Positions 46,761-56,700 of a DNA stretch of 64,000 nt are shown here, piece by piece. Both the position numbers and the translations under genes were made by a program. How positions within the stretch are numbered: the stretch's first letter is position 1; each line of letters starts with the position of its first letter. A model generated the notes under the pieces. That model was not told the origin of the DNA, ran no database searches, and saw only the letters and a list, made by a program, of their open reading frames with translations. Origin of the DNA: Pipra filicauda (Eukaryota > Chordata > Aves > Passeriformes > Pipridae); the NCBI RefSeq assembly GCF_003945595.2, contig NW_024104451.1, positions 690,941-754,940 of the forward strand. The letters are read 5' to 3'.

Positions 46761-48606
46761 CAAGTTCTGTAATTGTGTTAAAAAAAGATGACAAACCATG
46801 AAAAAGGGTGAAGGCACATGTACAGTCAGTCCAGCATAGGGATGGATAATGTGCAGGGATGAGTTTTACAAGCAGAATACTTGGGGTTGATACATACAGA
46901 CAGAATATTGCAGTGCTCGGTGGCTCTGTACAAGAACAGTTCTGATACAAGAGAAAATTTTACTAGTTTACTGTTAGACCTTGTGCTGTCCCCTCATCCC
47001 TCGACTTCCTGAAGCATAAGGCTGAGGATAAGATTTCAGCGAGATTTGGGCACAGCTGCTCCCAGCTTCCCCAACAAGGAAACATGAGGTGAATGTGAAA
47101 GAGCAGAGGAATTTTGGGCTCCCTGTGCAACCCATTTTTATGTTACACTTAGAACTTACTGTGCTGTTTCCCCCTCCATTTGCAAGGAATAAAATCTTCC
47201 CCACATACAGGTAATGAAATAGGATCAGAGTGGAAGGCAGAAGGATTTTCAGGTTTAGCTGTAACAGAACCAAAGCTTTGCAGCAGCTTTCATGCTCTGG
47301 GACATGGGGTCGCATACCTGTATCTCTGGGGCTGGGAAAGCAACCCCCTTGGCAGCCCAGGAGGCTCTGACTGACTGTACGGGGGACATGCCTGGGTCTC
47401 ACCGCTCTGCACAGAAGAATTGAAAAGAGAATCACATGTAAGAGCCATCTTTGCTATTAAATGGAGCTGCTCATCCTCGTCATCCTCATCCCTTTAAGGA
47501 AAGTTGTGGGTTTAGTTAATGACACAGACTCTTTTAAGAAGCAAAAAGAAAAGCTGGTGGAAGACACATCGATGGATGGCAGGGAAGGGGGAGACCTCCT
47601 GCCCAAGCTATGTCCGGCTGTCCAGAGCCCACGGCTGTTAAGTGCTCCCACCACTGGGGTCCTGGAGACAAGTGGAGGACAAAGTGGCATCTCTAACAGG
47701 TTTGAGGACACCTCTCACCAAAGGAGGGACTTGCCAGCCAGGCAGAGCCTCTCCCACTGCTGCATTCAGCTTCTTCCTACAGCCACATTCAGGCGACCTG
47801 TGGCAGCCACTCCAATCATGAGAATGGGATGAGGATGGAGCCCGTGAGGATGATGGGAAATTACTGACTTTGTATTGAGCATATCTGAGAGAAACAGGCA
47901 GAAATAGAAAGCTCCACCCTAAAGAAGACAAGCCCTAAGGGGATCAGCCCCAACTAAGGCCCATTAATGTCCCCAGAAGGTCTGATAGGTGGGTCTGACC
48001 ATGGCAGATCCCCGGGATGGAGAGGCTGCCAGTGCCGTGGGTGTCTGTCCTCAGATTCCAGTCCCTGTGAGCAGCTGTGCTGAGGAGGTCACCAGACACA
48101 GTCCTGTGGTGGAGAAGGACTTAGTGGGAAGCTCTGAGAACTTGGGGACAATTGTGGGGTGCTGGCACATCCCTCCTGCCACCAGCATTTCTGAGTGCAG
48201 ACAGCAAAGGAGCAGCAAACTTGAGGCATATCCAAGTCGCTTGTGGGAATGGTGGTGGCTGACAATCTCTGGTGGCTCGAGAGTCCCCGTGGCACCAGCT
48301 GGACACAGATGGCCTCTCATTTTTACCTGGACACTCAGGAACCGTCACCACCCATTCCCAGGCCAGCAGGGCTCAGTGCTGCCTTCTGGCAGATGCTGAA
48401 AACCATTTTGCTTGACTTGAGGTGACCTATCACTTCTTACTGTCCGTTTCCTAATTATTAGATGTGTAATCTCTGGGCACTCAATTGTTTTTCAATAAAT
48501 TCACATGACATTTACTTTCCACTTTATGCAGGGCACTGGAATTTATACTGGTCTTCCACAGGAGTGACTGCAAAGCTGTGGGAGTCAAGCTTATAACCTC
48601 ACTGTA

Positions 48607-48640
48607 GTTTTTTTTCATATTTTTTTTTCATATTTTTTTT
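48607..48640. repeat. T-rich tandem repeat
   Basis: Repeated ttttttttcata units, a simple-sequence tract with no evident function. Confidence 0.75.
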
Positions 48641-50680
48641 GTTCTGACTGGTATGATAAGATATCTAAGAGGGTATTTTTCTCCCCACTGGGGTTGGATG
48701 GAAGAGGAAAAGGTATCGGTATGATGTAAAATTATTGATTAGAAACATGCCTAAAGAGAGAAAATTCCCACAGCGGTCTTTGGGATGAGCCATGCATTTA
48801 TGTTATCCATGATGAGAAAGAAAAGCCGACTCCCATGAAAAGAACTGTTTTCCTCCCAGACGAAGCTTTTGCAGCAGAGGTTTTTGGAAAGCAGATTTGT
48901 GAGTGCAGATTGTAGCACTCACACAGGTGAGGAAGGCTTCTGCTGCTACTCCCTTAGCAACCCCCCCCGGCCTTGTAGCACAAGCAACAGCCAAAATCCG
49001 GGGTGAGGACTTTGTTGTGGCTGCCAGTGAGCGTCCTACATGTGCCGTGGCCTCCAGCCTGGCATTGACCGGTGCAGGAAGCACAGCTATGGGAAGGTGG
49101 GGGGCACGGGGGTGTCCTGACGCATCCCAAGAGCCGGCACTTCTGCAGGAGGGCCACCCTTCCCGCTCCCGTCCTGCTGGCTGGGGGAGCCTCGCCACAC
49201 ATCGGGTTCATCCATCGCACGAGTACCAGGGCAGCCGGACCAAAACAACTCAACTGAGATGCAAATCTTGCTTGGAGAAGATTCCTACACCATGGGGGCT
49301 TCAATGGTGGTGGAAAGATCCTTCCCACTGTAGAGGGTGTGCTGCCTCCACAAGCTCCAGCCAGCACTGACAGCACTGCCCTCCCAGCTGCCCATCCGTG
49401 CCCATTCCGCACTGCAATTCCAGAACAGGGCTGCAAAGCTGCTGCTGTGGCTGGACCCATCTCACTTGTCTGAACCCCAGCACTGCTATGCTGCCCAGAA
49501 AAGCTGGCATTTACTGAACAGGGATTTGCCCAGGCCTCTCCACCAGGAATTCTTCCTTTTTTTATGCTTTCAGTGCAAGAAATACAAAAATATCTTCCCT
49601 CAAATCCGCCTGTCACCTACATCACCATTTTTCCAGGTGATTGTTCCAATGGCTTCCCCCATCCTGGCTGTCTCCTGATCCCAGTGGTGTTGTAGGAGTC
49701 AGGCCAGAACGTCCAGCTCTGCTGCACTTCCCAAATTCTTGGAGGCTCAGTGCTGAAAATCTGTACCTGGTTGTTCACAGAAAAGTCCAAAAAGGGACAA
49801 GCCACATTCTAGCAACTATAAGGTGAATTCTCAGGACATGAACAAGCAAAGAGGGGCTGCTGCCCAGGAATGGCCCCACCATGAGGGGCCACAGCTTCTT
49901 TTCCACACCGGAATGTCAGAGCATCAAACCCTGCAGCTCCTCCAACACAGCCTGGGCAGCCTCTCACCACCATGTTCTGCCACAGGCCCCATCCCTGCAG
50001 CATCCCTCACAGACCAAACCAAACCCCACATCCTAGCAGAGAAGCCTGGAAAAAAGACATTTTTAAAGACCCCAGCAGATTGGTTTGTCCCTGAGTCCAT
50101 GCTGTAGTTTCCCCCTACAAAAGTAAAGAAAAGAAAGCAAAATCATCCCAGTTGTCCCAGCAGGACCAGCCCAAGGGCTCCCTGTGAGCACCTTCCCATC
50201 AGGAGCACCACCCAACTCATCACAACACTGGGTGCAAAAAAAACCCCAACCAATAAACCCCTAAAAAACTCAACCCCACCTACTGAACACCCACACCAGG
50301 CTGTGAAGTATCTACACATGCACACAGGTGCACACACCAAAGTTCTCAGTTTTTAAGCACCTTTCATTTGTTTTAAGATTCGAGGAGACAAATAACCTCA
50401 ATGAAAAGGAATTTTCTTGTTCTGGCAACAGCGGGCAGGAGGTCTTACTGCTGGGCAGGAGCACAGGTTGAACACCCTTTTGCCACAGCACAGGGAAGGT
50501 GGGTCACACTAGGGGGTGACAGTCGCCTTGCAGGGGGTTGGCAGGTGAGTGTTAGGTGTTAATACACAACAAGTGTGCAAACAACAGAGGGGGGTCGCAG
50601 GAGCAGAGGTTTGCTGTGGTACATGCACTCTGCTAACCTGCTTGGACTCTGGTTTAACCTCTTCATGAAAACATTAATAA

Positions 50681-50686
50681 TTTATT
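50681..50686 (-). terminator. TP53INP2: Candidate proximal poly(A) signal for TP53INP2
   Basis: Minus-strand AATAAA within ggattaataaattattaatg. Use of this site would give a 3'UTR of about 2.8 kb, near the roughly 3-kb 3'UTR I recall for the human gene. RNA 3' ends would be needed to choose between this and the more distal sites. Confidence 0.4.
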
Positions 50687-52753
50687 AATCCTTTATAAAC
50701 ATACTCTGGATATAAAGTGTGATAATAGTTCTGCTTCATGTCCTGTGCTTGCTGGGCACAGCATGAGGAAAGACACCTCAGACTGGCATGGAAAGAAGAA
50801 AGGAAAAGAACAGTTTGCATTTGCTTCTGAAAACCAGCATCACCTGTTGGAAATGGGTGCCTGGGAGGCTGGGAGCTGGGGGCTGGGTGTCAGTGTCAGT
50901 GCCATGGCTGCCCCAAGCTCCCCAGGAACACGGCCAAGAGGTTCTGGTTCACAACAGATGAGCAGGACACAGAGGAGGATTTCGATGAGGGATTTCTCCT
51001 GGGGTACCATTTCCATGCAGACCAGTGGGCACAGGAAAGCCTGGTAGGTGAGACAGGGCAGGATCTGCCCTGAGCTCACTGCTGCCTGTTCCTCTGGGAG
51101 CTGTGGAGGGTAATGGGGTCGCAACCAGCCTCTGATTTCTGGAGTGCTCTGGAGGGACTGGCGGCGACTTGGATGTGCAGGAGGAGAATTTGCAGTGGAG
51201 AAGAGGCTGGGGGGCAGGATGCTGTGTGGCTTCTCCACTTCTTGATGTGTTTTTGGGCTGGAGAGGAAATGATTCCTCTAATGGTTCTGCCTGGTGGCCA
51301 CAGAGCAGATCATCCAGCAACATGGGAAGAGCGGGATAGGGAAGGCAGCACCTCATCGGACATCCGGGAGCTCGGGCTCAGCCCCTGCTTGTCATCACAA
51401 GCACCTTTGCCAGAGTCTCTGCACATGCCATGCTCCTGGTTCACACCAGGCATCACTTCAGGGGGAAGAAAAGGCATTTATGTGAAGCCCAGGAAGCCAA
51501 AGGGGGTAAACGTTCCCTTCCAGTCAGTGTCTTCACCAAGAAGATACTAGAGGTGGGACAGGGCGATCTCCAGTGTGGTCTCAGGCTCAGCAAGGGACGG
51601 AGGTTGCCAGGAGGCCCAAGGAGTGTGGGACAATGCCAAGGGCAGGGGATAACATCGACTTCCCCAGCTCTGTGCTTTTGGGAACACTACGTCATCGGAG
51701 TGGAGGAGAAACGCTGCAGGTGAGCAGCAGCATCCGGCTCCTGCGGGCCAGGCTCCCCAACCCAGAGCCTGGACCAATTTGTTTTTAATCTCTTTAAAAG
51801 AATTAATAACTACCAGCTGTCTGAAGTTGGGCTCACCACAATTCCTTCAGCCGAGGTCCCCGGCTAATATTAAGGGATGTAACACGGTGAATGGAAGAAA
51901 CTCTCGTGAAATCAGAATTTCTGGGGGGGTTGTAAGGGTTTTTCTTTTTTTCAGAGGGTAAGAATTCAGGCTGTGAGCTGGCCACGAGCCAGATACTTTC
52001 CCAGGGCACAAGGTGCAAAACCTGTCCCTAAAGGGAGGGAGCTGGGGGCGATCAGCAGATTTCTGCTGGGTTTAGAGCCATCTCAGCTGGTGCCGGAGCC
52101 AGTGAAAAGTCTAGACCATGTTCTTCCAAAGGCAGAATGAATCTGTCACAGGTAGGGGAGGGATGTGCATTAAAAATCAATGTTTTCTACAATGGGATTT
52201 GGCCCTTCATGGGAAAGGATGCAACTTTTAGCGGGGATGGGGAAAGATGCACCTGTTACAGCTCCTGTTACAGCAATCCTCTCACTCAGGCCTGCCCCAT
52301 CCTGACCCTTTGCAGCCACTCCTAGACCCATCTTTGTCCTTACTTCGGCCTCTTCCCTCCGGCCTCTTCTTCAGCATCTCTTCACCACCACCATCGACAT
52401 GCTTTTACCACCTCAGGGAAGCTGTGCAGATCCCTGCCTCTGCTCCCCTCCCAGGGATTGACACCAGGCAGCCGATGCTCCTTGGCTTAACATTGCCTCT
52501 TCCAAGTATAAAGGTATGGAGGGAAATATATACACAAACATATACAGGCGCATCTGTAGGGAAAGAGGTGTGGCTGGGGCAGGTGAGTGGCTCCAGGAGG
52601 AAGGGGCTCGCTCGGGTGGGGCCACCAGCCACGGTGATGCCACCACTGCCCTGGGCTGGCCACCCCTCCCAGCACAGTGGCCAAGGGCTCCGGCACGGTG
52701 CTGGGATGGTGCTTTGATTCCTGAGATTGCTTTTAAGGTTGATTTAAAAAAAA

Positions 52754-52797
52754 CACCGTGATGCATCAGGAGCCACCGTGACGCATCAGGAGCCACC
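52754..52797. repeat. 22-bp tandem duplication
   Basis: Two copies of caccgtgaygcatcaggagc-type sequence lie head to tail in the putative TP53INP2 3'UTR, differing at a T/C position. Confidence 0.85.
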
Positions 52798-53449
52798 TGG
52801 CTGACCCAGCCACAAAGGTTCCACCAGTGCTTCCCACCACGAGCCCCTTCAGGACCTGCAGTGGGGGTTTATCATGGTAAAAACGTAACTAAGAAGTCAA
52901 GGAGGGAGGGGAGTATTTGCTGGTTGTGCAGGACGGAAGCATTACTTAGTGTCATTGACGAGATTTTCCTAAAAATCCCAGATCTCGTGGCTTTGTTTCT
53001 CTTTTCACCTTTGCTCGGTGTCTCTGTGACATCCCAGCCTGGTTGTACGTGGAGTCATGATGTGGTGAGGAAAGGCACTGTTGTCACAGGCTTGTCAGGA
53101 CAAACAGGCTTCGCCATGGATTTTGGGAACAGGTGATTTCCCAGGGAATACCAATTTCCTGTGTGAAGGCTGGCGAGGCTGTGAGGGTGGAGGGGTCAGC
53201 ATGGCCCTCCATGCCGGCAGCTCCAGAGGTTGCTGGCCCAGCTGGCATCGAGGGCGAGGGGTGAGGGGAGCAGTGAGGGCGGGTGGAGGAAGATGAGGAG
53301 TGTGGGCCAGGCGTGTGGGAGTGGGGAGCGTGGAGTGGAACTGCAGCCGGTGTCACCGGTGTCCATGGGGGCCGGCACTCCCGGGGGCCAGTGTCAGGGG
53401 GTGAGGGCCCCCTCGGCGGGGCAGCGGCAGCGCAGCCGTCCCGGCGAGG

Positions 53450-53702
53450 TCAGTAGTTGCAGTGGCGCTGGCAGGGCTGGTGCACGAAGGCCCCAGGGAG
53501 CTGCTTGGCGCGGCGGGGCGGGCGCTGCCGGGCGCGGTTCTGCCGCTGCAGCGCCTTCTGGCCCAGCCGGTGCCGCTCCGCCAGCTGCTTGGCCCGCTGC
53601 ACCCGCTGCGCCTGCCCCACCTTGTCCAGGATGGCCGCCTTCACCGCCAGGGACCGGCCGTGGTGCGCCACGGGCCGCTCCAGCCGCGGCTCCGGCACCT
53701 CC
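53450..53702 (-). CDS. TP53INP2: TP53INP2 coding exon 3 (residues 145-228)
   Basis: Minus-strand acceptor ctctctctgcag is followed by GEVPEPRLERPVAHHGR and a basic Arg/Gln/Ala-rich helix matching the human C-terminus (human ends QPCQRQFNY, here QPCQRHCNY). The stop is TGA at 53450-53452. The exon is GC- and CpG-rich. The family C-terminus is needed for nuclear function and nucleolar targeting (family knowledge). Confidence 0.95.
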
Positions 53703-56700
53703 CTGCAGAGAGAGGAGCCGTCAGCGACGATGGCATCGCCCTCACCCTCCCCACCAAGGGCACCGAGGGCACCAACCCCTCCCCACACACTGTGCCCTGG
53801 GATGGGCCGGGCACCTCCTGCCCCAACAGTCTCCCAAGGGCAGGGATGCTCCAGCACAGGCAGGCTCTGGGACACCTGGACAAATCCAGACACCACCAGG
53901 AACGGGGTGTTCCCACAGCCCCTTACCGTAGCTAAGTCCCTTGAGCCTGGTCTGTCTCCATTCCACTGTGACCCCTTTTGTCCCCTGGCTAGTCTTGAGT
54001 TCCCTTTGGCCATTCTCTGCCCCCTCCATCACTGAAGAGCCTCTAAAGCTCTAGAGATCAAGCTGTGGTCTCAGGGAGACTTTGGAAAGAGAAGTCCTGG
54101 AGGTGTCACTTAGCCAGGAGCAGTGTCCCCTAATCAAGAATGGTGTTCCCTAGCCAAGAACGGCATCCCCTAACTATGAATGATGTCCCCTAGCCAGGAA
54201 CAGTGTCCCCTGACAGGAATGGTGTCCCCTAGCCCAGGGTGAAGTTTACCCTGAATTCTTACTCCTCCCCTGTCCCAGTGAGGGGCTCTTGGGGGAGATG
54301 CTGGAGGGCTGGGACTGGGGGGCAGCAGGGACCCCATGGCACGGTGGGAGCCGGGGCTCAGCCAGCAGTGGCAGGGCTGAGCGCACGCACAGTTCAGGTT
54401 TTCCCTGCGTACTGGAGGCAACCCTGGGGAAGGACAGAGCTCCAGGCTGTGGTCCCAGGAATGTGTGGGGAGGACTCCAGCCCACAGGCCTTGGGGAGCA
54501 GCAGGCAGCAGGGCCATTTGGGGCATTTCTGTTTATTTTCCTCCTGTGCTAAGCTGCAGCTTGGGGCAAGAAGCTGGTGGTGTCCCACTCCCACACAGCT
54601 GTGGGATACCCCTGTGCTGGGCCAGCATGGGGTCAGAAGCGGGATCAAGGGGGGCTTCAGCACCTTCCTGCCTGGGGAGCCAGGGGGACCACTGTGCCCA
54701 AAGGCCACCCTGTCCTATTGGGTTTGCTTTGCTTGGGCCATACCTATGGAAAACAACGGTGTAAGGCCAGCCTGGCAACCCCCTAGACTGGTGATGCGGT
54801 GACAGGCGGTATTAGCACAGGTGGCATCAGCATGAGTGGTATAAGCCGCACCAGGAGACCCTGCTTGGGGCAGGGGATACACCCCTCTCCTGCCACAGCC
54901 CAGTGCCAAGCTCACGGTCCTGCACCCACGGCTGTCCAAACACGCTGCTGAGACCTCCTCAGCAGAGGATTTTGGGACACAGGGGCTGCCAGCCTTGCAC
55001 AGCATCTGGCCAGATGTGCAGAGTACTCCCTTGAGATGGGGCATGGGGACACTGATGTCCCCCACCGCTCCACTCTGTCTATGGGACATGCTCTCGGGTG
55101 TACGAGGGGATTTGGGATGCCAGGGCTGACCCCGGTCCCTCAGCAGGTGCTGGGGCTGCCAGTCCCTAACAAACACCCTCAAAGTGCACTCACCCGGCAG
55201 CATCGTCCTCGAGGCCCTCCCCATCCACCTCGAGGGTGCTGGTGACGTAGACGGACATGCTGGGGTGCTCGATGAGCAGGTCCTCCATGGGGCTGCTCCC
55301 CACGCCGTCAGGGCCGGGCTCCTCTGCAGTAAAACAGGGGGGAGGGGTGACAAACCAACTCTCGTCCATCAAGCAGGGACCGGCCGGAGCCAGGGAAGCG
55401 GCTGGTGGCGGTGGCGGACCGGGGGGCGTCGGGCGGGGCCGCGCCGAGCGCCCGGTACCGCCAGCACCCCCTCGCCGGGCTGGGCCGGGGCGGGCACGGC
55501 TGCCTGGGGGCGGGGGTGCAGAGCCATGCGGGGCGAGCGGGGACACACACACATACCATGTACAGTGGGGAGGGGAGGGGGGAGAGAAAGGGGCATCGTT
55601 AGTGCAAGAGACACCCCACCGCCACCGCCACCGCCAGAGACGGGCGCGGCCCCGCGGGGAGGGACACGTCGGCCGTGCCCCCGCCCCAACCAGCACCCAC
55701 CGCTGCCGAGGGACCCGGCTTCAGCATGGAAAGGAGCGTGGTTAGGCGAGTTGAACCAAAAAGTGGGGGAACCAGCAGGGTTTACTGCAGCAATGGGGTT
55801 TTTTCCTTCTCAAAAGGAAGAAAGTTCAGGCAGCAAGAAACGCTGCTTTTGCCTTTTCGGATGGCACCTGAGCCGTGCCATGCCGTGCCGCTCCAGAGGA
55901 ACGCCAGCATGCCTGCGCCCACAAACACCACCCAGCACTTTGCAAACATGGAAACCAAGCACACACAGAGGGGGAAAAACAGTCCACACCTTTTCTCTGG
56001 AAGAAATCACAGGAATAAATTCTTCAGCAAAGGTTTTCGCTGTGCCTTCAGCTTCAGTCCCTTAGAGGCCAAATTTTGGGTGCCTGATACAGGAGCTGAC
56101 CCCCCCACCCTTCCAATGGCCAGCCTTCCATGCTTTCCCTTCCTCATCTCTACCCGGCAAAAGCACTTGGGCTGCTGCTTTCCTGGGCTGCTTGTGCTTG
56201 GAATTATTGGTGGTGTAATGGGAGGGGAGCCTGCATTTAAGATTAGGTGAACCCATTCCCAGACTCATCAGGGGGATTTGAGGGAACTGGTGTCAGTGAG
56301 GGGGGAGGCAGTGCAATATCTATATGGAGGCATGTGACCCTGTGACTGGGTGAGGGAGCATGAGGAATCAAAGGTGAATGTGTTCTTGCGTGGAGAAATG
56401 CAGTGCATGAGCACGAGCATGGTATTCCCAGCTCTGTGCATCTCCAGCTCCTCCCTTAGCTGATGCCCCAGCCCAGGGCTCAGGACAGGTCACAACTGGC
56501 CTTGCAAACATGAGAGTGTCTTTCTCCAGGTCAGTGGATATCAGGCTATTAATAGTTGTTGACATGATGGGCTGTAGATTATTTGTCTGCCTGGAGACAG
56601 CCATTGAGCCCAGCTGGAGCATCCCCGGTCCAGCAGCACTCCCACAACAGGGGTCTGTGGGCACAGGGGCAGGGGGCTCAGTGCAGCCTCTCCAGGGCTC

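Larger units (their letters stand above)
45551..53449. other. Convergent intergenic region / possible long TP53INP2 3'UTR
   Basis: About 7.9 kb with no supported protein gene and no recognised transposon. Several open frames of 100-220 codons occur because the sequence is GC-rich in places, but none resembles a known family. On the minus strand, AATAAA occurs at 50681-50686, 46755-46760 and 45908-45913. The minus-strand sequence before 46755 and before 45908 is U-rich with 3'UTR-like character. TP53INP2 transcripts could therefore end at any of these. The stretch also contains T-run repeats (48607-48640) and a 22-bp duplication (52754-52797). Confidence 0.5.

Noticed and set aside
48954..49616. 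220-codon minus-strand open frame between the two genes
   Set aside because: The sequence is GC-rich, the predicted protein is rich in Cys, Gly, Ser and Pro without domains, and overlapping frames on the other strand are equally open. I treat it as chance.
53230..54035. Several plus-strand open frames of 157-233 codons
   Set aside because: They are antisense to the GC-rich third coding exon of TP53INP2 and give Ala/Pro/Arg-rich sequence with no homology.
54715..55353. 212-codon minus-strand open frame overlapping TP53INP2 exon 2
   Set aside because: It reads exon 2 in the wrong frame and continues through the intron. The correct frame gives the conserved MDESWFVTPP block.
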